DNA of 64,000 bases from the NCBI GenBank assembly GCA_050789255.1, contig JBOZRQ010000030.1, positions 62,001-126,000 on the forward strand, given 5' to 3'. The translations under genes were made by a program, and so were the position numbers. The notes below the pieces were generated by a model. That model saw nothing but the letters and a program-made list of their open reading frames with translations, had not been told where the DNA came from and did no database searches. This stretch comes from JBOZRQ01 sp050789255. Its GTDB lineage: Bacteria; Bacillota; Sulfobacillia; Symbiobacteriales; Symbiobacteriaceae. This document shows, one piece after another, positions 7,938-15,942 of this stretch. Every line of letters starts with the position of its first letter. The stretch's first letter is position 1.

Positions 7938-9074
7938 ATGGAACTGCTGGACCTAGCTAGGCGGCTAATCCAGACCCCATCGCTCACCTCGCAGGAGGGG
8001 GCGGTGGCCCAGGTGATCCAGGAGGCGATGCGGGCCTTCGGGTATCACGAGGTGCATGTGGATGACTGGGGCAACGTCGTCGGCGTGGTGCGGGGCCGCG
8101 GGAGCGGCTCGGTCCTCTTCGACGCCCATATGGATACGGTGCCCTGGAATGCTCAGGCCTGGCGTCACGACCCGCTCGGCGCCTCGGTAGAGGGCGGCCG
8201 GCTTTGGGGGCGCGGGGCCTCGGATATGAAGGGCGCCCTGGCCGCCTCCGTATGGGCGGTGGGGCAGTTGGCGCGGGACCCGGGTGAGGCCGGCACGGTC
8301 TACGTCTCGTGCAGCGTCTGCGAGGAGCCCGCCGAGGGCCCGATGCTGATCGAGGTCTGCGAGCGCTTCCGCCCCGCGGCGGTGGTGATCCAGGAGGCGA
8401 CCCAGCTGAACATCAACGTGGGCCAGCGCGGGCGGGCAGAGCTGATCGTGGGCGCCGTTGGGCGCCCGGCGCACTCCTCCCGGCCGGACCTGGGCGTAAA
8501 CGCCGTGAAGGCAATGGCCCGGCTGATCACCGCAGTCGAGTCGATGGGGCTCCCCACCGACGATCTGCTAGGCCCTGCGATTTTGGAAGTGACTGATGTG
8601 AAGTCCAGCCCGTACCCCGGGCTTTCCGTAGTGCCTTACCATTGCCGAGCGACCTTCGATCGGCGGCTCCTGGTGGAGGATACCGAGTCTGCCGTGCTCC
8701 AGCAGGTCCACGAACTCGCCGAGCGCCTGGGGATTCAGGTGGAGGTCTCGCTGGCCGAGACCGAGGTGGCCACCTATACCGGCAAATCCTTTACGCATAA
8801 AGCCTTTGCCCCGGCCTGGAAGACCCGGCCCGACCACAGGCTGGTCCGCGGCGCCCAGGAGGCGCTTCGCTCCATCGGCCAGAGCCCCCGCTTATCCAAG
8901 TACAGCTTCTGTACCAATGGCTCGGGCAGCGCAGGTATCCTCGGCATTCCCACCATCGGGTACGGCCCGGGGCGGGAGGAGGAGGCCCACATCGTCGATG
9001 AGTTCCTGGAGCTTGACCAGTTGACCGCCGCCGCCGAGGGCTACCTGGCCCTCGCCCGAGCCCTGTCAAGATAA
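7938..9074 (+). CDS. ygeY: M20-family amidohydrolase/peptidase, YgeY-like
   Basis: A 378-residue co-catalytic zinc hydrolase. Metal-site motifs are DAHMDTVP (His64, Asp66), GASDMKG and CEEPAEGP, with a late His in EEAHIVDEF. YgeY-type proteins sit in selenium metabolism and purine-degradation clusters and are thought to cleave carbamoyl or amide bonds of ring-opened intermediates. The ATG at 7938 is ten bases after AGGAGG; the GTG at 7929 is too close to it. The gene follows the PLP-enzyme stop directly, as ygeX-ygeY pairs do. A reductive-pathway beta-ureidopropionase role is an alternative. Confidence 0.83.
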   Translation: MELLDLARRLIQTPSLTSQEGAVAQVIQEAMRAFGYHEVHVDDWGNVVGVVRGRGSGSVLFDAHMDTVPWNAQAWRHDPLGASVEGGRLWGRGASDMKGALAASVWAVGQLARDPGEAGTVYVSCSVCEEPAEGPMLIEVCERFRPAAVVIQEATQLNINVGQRGRAELIVGAVGRPAHSSRPDLGVNAVKAMARLITAVESMGLPTDDLLGPAILEVTDVKSSPYPGLSVVPYHCRATFDRRLLVEDTESAVLQQVHELAERLGIQVEVSLAETEVATYTGKSFTHKAFAPAWKTRPDHRLVRGAQEALRSIGQSPRLSKYSFCTNGSGSAGILGIPTIGYGPGREEEAHIVDEFLELDQLTAAAEGYLALARALSR

Positions 9075-9088
9075 GGGGCGATCGCCGC

Positions 9089-10708
9089 ATGGAGTTCGAT
9101 CTTCTGATCAAGAACGGGCAGATCATCGACGGGACCGGGAACCCCTTCTACTATGGGGAGATTGGCGTCAAGGACGGCCGGATCGCCGCCATCGCCCGCT
9201 CCCTGGAGGGCGCCCACGCCCAGCGGGTGATCGACGCCCACGGCCTGACTGTGGCGCCCGGCTTCATCGACACCCACACCCACTCGGACCTGATGGTCCT
9301 GGTTGACCCGCTCCTGGAGCCCAAGGTCCGGCAAGGAATCACCACCGACCTGCTCTGCCAGGACGGCATCTCCGTGGCGCCGACCCGCCCGGAGCACAGC
9401 GACCACTGGCGCCAGTACATCGCCGGGCTGGACGGCGAGCCGGGGCTGCCCTGGTCGTGGTCAACCTTCGATCACTACCTCCAGGCGATCGCCGGCGCCA
9501 GGCCGGGCATCAACATCGCCTCGCTGGTGCCGCAGGGCAACATCCGCCAGTGGGTCCTGGGGCTGGAGAACCGGACGCCCACCACCCGGGAGATGGACGC
9601 CATGAAGGGCCTGATCGCCGAGTCCATGGAGGCCGGCGCCTTCGGCATGTCGATCGGGCTGATCTACCTGCCCTGCGTCTTCTCAGCCAAGGAGGAGCTG
9701 ATCGAGCAGTACAAGGTTGTCGCCCGGTATGACGGCATCATGGTGATCCACATGCGCAACGAGGCGGACTACTGGCTGGAGGCGATCGACGAGACCATTG
9801 AGATCGCCGAGCGCTCGGGCGTCGGCCTTCTGATCTCCCACTTCAAGGCGGTCGGGCGGCAGAACTGGCACAAGATGGAGCTGGCGCTGGAGAAGCTGGC
9901 CGCCGCACGGGCTCGCGGGGTCGACGTCTCCTTCGATCAGTACCCGTACACGGCCGGGAGCACCATCCTGGCGGCGATCCTGCCGCCCTGGGCGGTGGAG
10001 GGCGGGACGGCGCCCATGCTGGAGCGGCTGGCGAGCGCCGCCGACCGGGAGCGGATCAAGCGGGAGATCGCCGAGGGGCTGCCGCCCGAGGCGGGCGGCT
10101 GGGACAACCTGGCCCGCTGCGCAGGGTGGGAGGGGATCTTCATCACCTCGGTGGCCACCGACGCCAACCGCTGGGCGGAGGGGAAATCGCTCACCGAGAT
10201 CGCTGAGCACCGGGGCCAGGAGCCCGCCGACGCCGCCTTCGACCTCCTGCTGGAGGAGGGTGGGGCGGTGGGTATGATCGACTTCATCGCCAGCGAGGAG
10301 TGCATCAAGCTCGCCCTGGCCTCCGAGCTCCAGATGGTCTGCACCGATGGGCTTCTGCTGGGCTCCAGGCCGCACCCGCGCTCTTACGGGGCCTTCCCGC
10401 GGGTGCTGGGCAAGTACGCCCGGGACGAGAAGGTGCTCAGCCTGCCCCAGGCGATCCGCCACATGACCTCCATGCCGGCCCAGCGGCTGGGCCTGGCCGA
10501 CCGCGGGCTCCTGCGGGCAGGCATGCGGGCCGACATCACCATCTTCAACGCCCAGACCGTCGCCGACAAGGCAACCTACATGGAGCCCCGCAAGTTCCCG
10601 GAAGGCATTCCGTACGTGATCGTAAACGGGCAGCTGGCCATCGATCAGGGCCTGCATACCGGGATTCAGGCCGGCCAGGTGCTTCGCAAGGGGGGCGGCG
10701 CCCGGTGA
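9089..10708 (+). CDS. N-acyl-D-amino-acid deacylase (D-aminoacylase) family amidohydrolase
   Basis: A 539-residue amidohydrolase of the D-aminoacylase/dihydroorotase-like group. It has the opening HTHSD motif (His63, His65), IGLIYLPC, a His in ISHFKAVG, the long insert typical of the family and CTDG near residue 415. These enzymes release D-amino acids from N-acyl or N-carbamoyl forms. Length and domain order are normal. The neighbours suggest the substrate may be an N-substituted amino acid released from a ring-opened heterocycle. The 3' end overlaps the next gene by four bases (GTGA), so the two are coupled. Confidence 0.85.
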   Translation: MEFDLLIKNGQIIDGTGNPFYYGEIGVKDGRIAAIARSLEGAHAQRVIDAHGLTVAPGFIDTHTHSDLMVLVDPLLEPKVRQGITTDLLCQDGISVAPTRPEHSDHWRQYIAGLDGEPGLPWSWSTFDHYLQAIAGARPGINIASLVPQGNIRQWVLGLENRTPTTREMDAMKGLIAESMEAGAFGMSIGLIYLPCVFSAKEELIEQYKVVARYDGIMVIHMRNEADYWLEAIDETIEIAERSGVGLLISHFKAVGRQNWHKMELALEKLAAARARGVDVSFDQYPYTAGSTILAAILPPWAVEGGTAPMLERLASAADRERIKREIAEGLPPEAGGWDNLARCAGWEGIFITSVATDANRWAEGKSLTEIAEHRGQEPADAAFDLLLEEGGAVGMIDFIASEECIKLALASELQMVCTDGLLLGSRPHPRSYGAFPRVLGKYARDEKVLSLPQAIRHMTSMPAQRLGLADRGLLRAGMRADITIFNAQTVADKATYMEPRKFPEGIPYVIVNGQLAIDQGLHTGIQAGQVLRKGGGAR

Positions 10709-11520
10709 TCTGGATCAAGGGCGCCGGCGACCTGGCCACCGGGGTGGCCTACCGTCTCCACCAGGCCGGGTTCAAGCTCCTGCTCTCCGAGCTCCCCGAG
10801 CCGGTCTGCGTCAGGCGCACGGTCTCCTTTGCGGAGGCGGTGGTAACCGGGCGCCACGAGGTCGAGGGTGTCACTGCGGTACTTGTGACCAACCCCGCGG
10901 CCGTCTTTGACGCGCACGCTGAGGGGATGGTGCCTGTTGTAGTGGACCCGACCGGCGAGATGTGCCGCACCCTTCGCCCCGCCGCCACCGTCGATGCCAT
11001 CATGGCCAAACGAAACACCGGGACGTCGCTGACGGACGCCCCGGTGGTCGTCGCGCTCGGCCCCGGCTTCACCGCCGGGGTCGACTGCCATGCTGTGGTC
11101 GAGACGCAGCGGGGACACTACCTGGGGCGGGCGCTCTACGCGGGCGCCGCCGCCCCCGACTCCGGCGAACCCGGCGAGGTGGCGGGGGTTCGGGGCGCCC
11201 GGGTGGTGCGGGCGCCCGTGGCCGGCCTCTTCTCGGGGGTGCGCGGCATCGGCGATGAGGTGCGGGCAGGGGATCTGCTGGGCACGGTCGAACCCCACCA
11301 AGGCGGACCCGCTGTGCCAGTGCGGGCAGAGGTGGGCGGGGTGCTGCGTGGGCTGATTCGCACTGGGGTCAGGGTCGGCGCCGGACTGAAGGTCGGCGAC
11401 GTGGATCCTTCGGGCGAGCCCGCCCGCTGTCACACCATTTCGGACAAGGCTCTGGCGGTGGCGGGGGGAGTGCTTGAGGCGCTCCTCCACCTGGAGTTCT
11501 GGCGTCGGGGGGAAGCATAG
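10705..11520 (+). CDS. yqeB: YqeB-type selenium-dependent molybdenum hydroxylase accessory protein (EF2563 family)
   Basis: A 271-residue protein starting GxGDLATG(V)A, with a Rossmann-like N-terminal part and the later ALGPGFTAG segment typical of the EF2563/YqeB family. The family marks genomes with selenium-dependent molybdenum hydroxylases and is thought to help insert labile selenium or molybdenum cofactor. The GTG start overlaps the upstream stop. With the two XdhC-type genes it implies that a molybdenum hydroxylase is served by this operon, although no xdh structural gene is present in the window. Confidence 0.82.
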   Translation: MIWIKGAGDLATGVAYRLHQAGFKLLLSELPEPVCVRRTVSFAEAVVTGRHEVEGVTAVLVTNPAAVFDAHAEGMVPVVVDPTGEMCRTLRPAATVDAIMAKRNTGTSLTDAPVVVALGPGFTAGVDCHAVVETQRGHYLGRALYAGAAAPDSGEPGEVAGVRGARVVRAPVAGLFSGVRGIGDEVRAGDLLGTVEPHQGGPAVPVRAEVGGVLRGLIRTGVRVGAGLKVGDVDPSGEPARCHTISDKALAVAGGVLEALLHLEFWRRGEA

Positions 11521-11522
11521 CG

Positions 11523-12014
11523 ATGCAGTATTGCTCCAAATGTGGCGGCAGCCTGAGGCTGCAAGCCGTGCCAAACGACAACAAGGAGCGGCTGGTCTGC
11601 CAGCGGTGCGGCACGATCCACTACCTGGACCCCAAGGTCTCTGCCTGCACGATCCCCGTCATCGACGGCAAGGTGGTCCTGGTGCGAAGGGCGATCGATC
11701 CGGGCCGAGGGCTCTGGGTTTTCCCAGGCGGCTACATGGACCGCTACGAGACGACCCAGCAGGCTGCGATCCGGGAGACCCGGGAGGAGGTCGGGCTCGA
11801 CGTGGAGCTGACCGGCCTGGTGGGGGTCTACTCCTACCCGACCTCGATCGTGGTGATCATCGTATACGCCTGCCGGGTGGTGGGCGGGGAGCTGCGCATC
11901 GACCAGGAGTCCGAGGAGCTAAGGCTCTTCTCCAAAGAGGAGATTCCTTGGGATCGGCTGGCCTTCCCCAGCACCAGGGACGCCCTTCAGGACTTCTTTG
12001 TGAAAGCTTGGTAA
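11523..12014 (+). CDS. Nudix hydrolase with N-terminal zinc ribbon
   Basis: A 163-residue protein. Two CxxC pairs (YCSKCGG and CQRCGT) form an N-terminal ribbon as in NudC-like and NADH-pyrophosphatase-like proteins. The Nudix box GX5EX7REUXEEXGU is complete (GGYMDRYE then REVREEVGL-style REEVGL). The substrate is an unknown nucleoside diphosphate derivative. The ATG is two bases after the yqeB stop, so it is the last gene of the operon, and an intrinsic terminator overlaps its end. Confidence 0.87.
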   Translation: MQYCSKCGGSLRLQAVPNDNKERLVCQRCGTIHYLDPKVSACTIPVIDGKVVLVRRAIDPGRGLWVFPGGYMDRYETTQQAAIRETREEVGLDVELTGLVGVYSYPTSIVVIIVYACRVVGGELRIDQESEELRLFSKEEIPWDRLAFPSTRDALQDFFVKAW

Positions 12015-12056
12015 AAGCCCGCCTTGACCCGGGATTCCCGGGCAGGACGGGCTTTT
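12013..12056 (+). terminator. Intrinsic terminator of the catabolic operon
   Basis: Arms AAAAGCCCG (12013-12021) and CGGGCTTTT (12048-12056) enclose a second CCCGGG/CCCGGG helix. The U tract is part of the arm. It begins at the last codon of the Nudix gene and ends the forward operon. Confidence 0.85.
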
Positions 12057-12120
12057 ATGTGGTAACTATTTCAAGTATAATAGATGAGCTATATCCAGGG
12101 TAATTACTAGGAGGGCCACT

Positions 12121-14040
12121 GTGCAGCCAAACTCCCGGTCGGTTCAGACTTCTGCCGCCGTCCATGGCCGTCTCGTTCGCCGAGTCTCGCGCTGGCTGGG
12201 TGCCCTTGTCGCGACCGCCACGCTGCTGCTGGGCAGCGTAGGGTTCTATTTAGAATGGCTCAACGTGATGGGATCCTTCGACCAGCGGCTGCTGGCCATC
12301 TCGTCCGTGGCCGCCCTCCAGATCGACGGGAATCAATTGGACGCGATCCGGGCGCCCGGCGACGAATCCAAGCCCGAGTATAAGCAGATGCAGGCCTTCC
12401 TGCGGAAGGTCCTCGACGAGCAGGGCCTGACCTACTCCTACACGCTGCGGCTTACCCCGGACGGAAAGCAGTTGCTGATTGTAGATGGCTCTAAGGAGCC
12501 GGAACCCATTGGCAAGGAGTACACGCCGAGCCCGGAACTGGGCCAAGTGTATGAAATAAAGAAGTCCGTGGTCAGCGCTGTCTATAACGATGACGGGTAC
12601 GGTGACCTCAAGACCGCCTTCACCCCTGTCCTGAACAGCGCGGGCGCGGTTGTCGGCGCCGTAGCCGTGGACCTGAGCGCGGAAGAGATCTATAAGCAGC
12701 TGTGGTCGGACCTGGCCTACTACGTAGTCGCCTGGGTCCTGGTGACGGTGGTCGGCCTGGTGCTCGCTCGCCGGACGGCCAGCCAGATCGCCCGGCGGGT
12801 CGAGCCGCTCTCGGACGGCGCCCGCGCCCTGGCGGCTGGCAATCTGCGGGCCGGCTTCAAGCACGGCGCCGTGGTCAAGAGGCCCGACGAGCTTGACGAG
12901 CTAGCCACCTCGCTGCACGCCATGCAGGACAACCTGATCGGCCTGGTCAGTGAGCTGCGGGCCTCCGCCGGTGACGTCGTCCAGGCCGGCGAGGAGCTCC
13001 TGGGGAGCGTCTCCACGGTCGGCGCCCTCTCCCGGGAGACCGACCGGGCCATGAACCAGGTGGCGGCGGGCACGAACGAGCAGGCCCAGAACGCCGGCGA
13101 GGTCGCCAGCTTCTTTGCCCAGTTCAGCCACTCGCTGTCGGCACTCACCGCTGCCGCTGGCAGCCAGGCGGCGGCGGTCTCCAAGGCCGCAGAGCAGGCC
13201 GCCGAGATCGTCCAGATGACCGAGGAGGTCCTCGCTGCCGCGGACGGCGCCCTGAAGGCCGCAGCCGAGACGACGGAGGCCGCCCGAGTGGGCAGCGCCG
13301 CTGTGACCGACACGGCTGGCGCGGTCCAGGAGATCGCCGGCGTGGTCACCAAGGCCGCCGAGGGAATGAACGCCCTCTCTGGCCAGGCGGCCCACATCGG
13401 GGAGATCAGCGCCACCATCCGGGAGCTGGCCGAGCAGTCCAACCTGCTGGCCCTCAACGCCGCCATCGAAGCGGCCCGGGCCGGAGAGCACGGGCGGGGC
13501 TTCGCCGTGGTCGCCGAGGAGGTCCGTAAGCTCGCCGGCCGCTCAGCCCACTCCGCCGACCAGATCTCGCAGATCCTGGGCGCCATCAGCAGCAACGTCG
13601 AAGAGACGGTCGCCAAGATGGGCTCGGGCCTCGGCGCCCTCCATCAGGGCATGAGCAAGGCCAAGCGGGCCCAGGGCGCCCTCGCCGCCATCGAGAGCAG
13701 CGCCCTCGCCACCCGTGAGCAGATGGAGCGGGTGGTGCACGACTCCACCAGCAGCGCTCGCCTCGCCCGGGAGATCGAGGGGCAGGCCCGGGCGGCCGCC
13801 CAGCAGGTGCTGGCCAGCGCCGCAGGGGCGGGGGAGGTGGCGGCGGGCTCCGGCAAGGCCCACACGGCCATTCAGAACGTGGCGGCCATCTCCGAGGAGA
13901 CGGCGGCCCTTGCCAGCCAGACCCAGAAGCTGATGACCGAGGTGGGCCAGGCGACCGCCCAGGTCCGCTCCGCCGCCGAGACGATCAGCCGGGTGGCCCA
14001 GGAGCTTCAGCTCACCGCCGCCCGGTTCCAAGCGCAGTAA
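12121..14040 (+). CDS. Methyl-accepting chemotaxis protein
   Basis: A 639-residue chemoreceptor. A first membrane segment (about 25-45), an extracellular sensor of roughly 150 residues with Cache-like style, a second membrane segment (about 200-217), a HAMP domain and a long cytoplasmic coiled coil follow in order. The signalling tip is clear (NLLALNAAIEAARAGEHGRG, then FAVVAEEVRKLA). GTG start with AGGAGGG at 12109-12115. A TATAAT at 12076-12081 could be its -10 box but no good -35 is seen. The ligand is unknown. MotAB, a FliN-family protein and flagellin elsewhere in the window indicate a motile organism. Confidence 0.93.
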   Translation: MQPNSRSVQTSAAVHGRLVRRVSRWLGALVATATLLLGSVGFYLEWLNVMGSFDQRLLAISSVAALQIDGNQLDAIRAPGDESKPEYKQMQAFLRKVLDEQGLTYSYTLRLTPDGKQLLIVDGSKEPEPIGKEYTPSPELGQVYEIKKSVVSAVYNDDGYGDLKTAFTPVLNSAGAVVGAVAVDLSAEEIYKQLWSDLAYYVVAWVLVTVVGLVLARRTASQIARRVEPLSDGARALAAGNLRAGFKHGAVVKRPDELDELATSLHAMQDNLIGLVSELRASAGDVVQAGEELLGSVSTVGALSRETDRAMNQVAAGTNEQAQNAGEVASFFAQFSHSLSALTAAAGSQAAAVSKAAEQAAEIVQMTEEVLAAADGALKAAAETTEAARVGSAAVTDTAGAVQEIAGVVTKAAEGMNALSGQAAHIGEISATIRELAEQSNLLALNAAIEAARAGEHGRGFAVVAEEVRKLAGRSAHSADQISQILGAISSNVEETVAKMGSGLGALHQGMSKAKRAQGALAAIESSALATREQMERVVHDSTSSARLAREIEGQARAAAQQVLASAAGAGEVAAGSGKAHTAIQNVAAISEETAALASQTQKLMTEVGQATAQVRSAAETISRVAQELQLTAARFQAQ

Positions 14041-14869
14041 GCAGGTCCCTGGCCTCGGCCTCGTCCCGGTCAGCGTGTGCGCATAGAACCGCTGCCGGGC
14101 CGGCTGGCATTTCTGCCGCACGGCGTCGGGCTCTGGCCGCCCGCTCCAGGGCGACGAAGGCCCGGGCGCCCGCCTGCAGCTCCACCATTTGCGAATACGC
14201 CATCTCCGTCAGGAGCCCGTGACTATGGTAGGCCTGCAGCGCTGCGACGGCCGCCGCCCCGCAGGGGATATCCTCCCGGGCGCCGCCCTCGGGGGCCAGC
14301 AGGAGCAGGTCCCACACCGGGTGGGCGCAGGCGGCGTGCTCCCAGTCCAGCGCCCGCAGCCCGCCCTCGGCGCAGACCAGGTTCCAGCGATGAAAGTCCC
14401 CGTGAACCAGCGTCCGCGGTCCACCGGCCAGCGCCTTCGCCAGGGCGCTGGCCTTTTCGCGCCCCATCCCGGCGCCCGCAAGGGTCCGGGCAATGCGCCA
14501 CGCCGGCGCCGGCCAGACCATCCCCGGCGGGCGTCGCCGCAACTCGGGCACGTCCAGCCCGGCGTGACGGCGGTGGAGGGCGCCCAGCCAGCGGTAGGCC
14601 TCAGCCGCCTTAGCCGGGTCGGTGATATCCGGATGCTCCCCGGGCAGGTAGGCAAGGCGAAGCCGGCGCCCGCTAGCTCCGACCAGCGCGGGGCCATCGT
14701 CCGGCGCAAGCACATGCCGGTACACCCACAACTCCCGGTGCGTGGCACGCTTCATCACAAAGGAGTCCAACATCATCAGACGCAGGCTGTCCATGGTGTC
14801 AGACTTGTACGTAATCGCATCAAACCCCTTCACGGCAGGAGCGAGAATCGGACGGGGAGAACACTTCAA
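14012..14869 (-). CDS. Aminoglycoside phosphotransferase-family kinase-like protein
   Basis: An APH/choline-kinase fold protein of up to 285 residues. The catalytic loop HGDFHRWN and the metal-binding LDWEHA (DxE style) are intact. The family phosphorylates small hydroxylated molecules; aminoglycoside resistance is only one of many roles and is not implied. The start is uncertain: TTG at 14869 has no Shine-Dalgarno; GTG at 14833 and ATG at 14794 are alternatives, also without one. The 3' end overlaps the chemoreceptor 3' end by 29 bases in convergent orientation. Confidence 0.75.
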   Translation of the reverse strand: MKCSPRPILAPAVKGFDAITYKSDTMDSLRLMMLDSFVMKRATHRELWVYRHVLAPDDGPALVGASGRRLRLAYLPGEHPDITDPAKAAEAYRWLGALHRRHAGLDVPELRRRPPGMVWPAPAWRIARTLAGAGMGREKASALAKALAGGPRTLVHGDFHRWNLVCAEGGLRALDWEHAACAHPVWDLLLLAPEGGAREDIPCGAAAVAALQAYHSHGLLTEMAYSQMVELQAGARAFVALERAARARRRAAEMPAGPAAVLCAHADRDEAEARDLLTALGTGRR

Positions 14870-14916
14870 CTAGTCAACTTTACGAAGTGCCTAGATATGC
14901 TGCCGGGAGGATGCTC

Positions 14917-15942
14917 ATGCAACGTCACCTGCTCCCTCGTCTCGCCGTGCTGCTCCTGGGGGCCGCCGTGGTTACTGGCTGTGGCCTGCTCCCCAAGGAG
15001 ATCGAGGAGCCGCCGCCCCCCTTGAATCCGCCGGTCAAGTCGGTCAAGGAGCTTTACCCGGTCACCAAGGGCGATATCGCCGAGCGGGTGCAGCTGCGGG
15101 CGATGATCGCGCCCCGCAGTGAAGCGACGCTGATGTTCCGCCAGGGCGGTCGCCTGAAGAAGCGTTACGTAGAAGCCGGTCAGACCGTCGCTGCGGGCCA
15201 ACTGCTGGCCGAACTGGAGACGGGCAACCTGCTCTCACAGGTCGAGCTGGCCGAGGTCAACCTCCAGCGTGCCGAGCTCAAGCTCCGGCAGGCCAAGGAG
15301 AAGGCCGAGACCTTCAAGGGCGGCCTCGACCCCTATGACGAGCAGTTCCTCCAGTTGGACGTCCGTTCCGCCCGAATCTCCCTGGAGCAGCTCCAGGCTC
15401 AGTTGGCTGACGCCCGGATCTACGCTCCGTCGGCGGGCATTGTCAGCGACGCCAAGGGGAACCCGGGCGATCAGATCACGGCCTACCAGGCGTTGATCAC
15501 CGTCCAGGACCCCAGCAACGTCGTGATCAAGGCCGATGTGGACGATGCGACCTGGCCCAAGCTGGCCGTGGGGCAGCGGGTGCAGGTCCAATTCCTCGAG
15601 TTTGGCGATAAGCCCGTGGACGGCAAGCTGATCGCCGTGCCGTCCCTGAGTGACCCCGCGCCTCCCCAGGGGCGCAGCCGCCAGGTCCAGATCGAACTCG
15701 ACAGCCCGCAGCCGAATACGAAGCTCGGCGCCATCGGCCGCGCCTATGTCGTCCTGCAGGAGAAGAAGGGGACGCTGATCGTCTCCAACAACGCCATCCG
15801 TTCCTACGCCGGCCGCAAGTATGTGATCGTCGTCGACGGCGACTCCAAGCGCGAGGTGGACATCGTCACCGGGATCATCGGTGAGCTGGAGACCGAGATC
15901 CTCAAGGGCCTCACCGAGGGACAGAAGGTGATGGGCCGGTGA
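14917..15942 (+). CDS. Lipoprotein periplasmic-adaptor-like subunit (HlyD/MFP family)
   Basis: A 341-residue membrane-fusion-type adaptor. A signal peptide ends in the lipobox VVTGC, so the mature protein should be lipid-anchored outside the membrane. A biotinyl/lipoyl half-motif, a coiled-coil hairpin (about residues 105-165) and a beta-barrel follow. The ATG at 14917 is six bases after GGGAGG; 14911 is too close. It overlaps the following FtsX-type permease by four bases (GTGA), so the pair is one transporter or secretion unit. Confidence 0.83.
   Translation: MQRHLLPRLAVLLLGAAVVTGCGLLPKEIEEPPPPLNPPVKSVKELYPVTKGDIAERVQLRAMIAPRSEATLMFRQGGRLKKRYVEAGQTVAAGQLLAELETGNLLSQVELAEVNLQRAELKLRQAKEKAETFKGGLDPYDEQFLQLDVRSARISLEQLQAQLADARIYAPSAGIVSDAKGNPGDQITAYQALITVQDPSNVVIKADVDDATWPKLAVGQRVQVQFLEFGDKPVDGKLIAVPSLSDPAPPQGRSRQVQIELDSPQPNTKLGAIGRAYVVLQEKKGTLIVSNNAIRSYAGRKYVIVVDGDSKREVDIVTGIIGELETEILKGLTEGQKVMGR

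Noticed and set aside
14012..14869. Aminoglycoside resistance gene
   Set aside because: Only the general kinase motifs are present; the substrate cannot be told and the family is broad.
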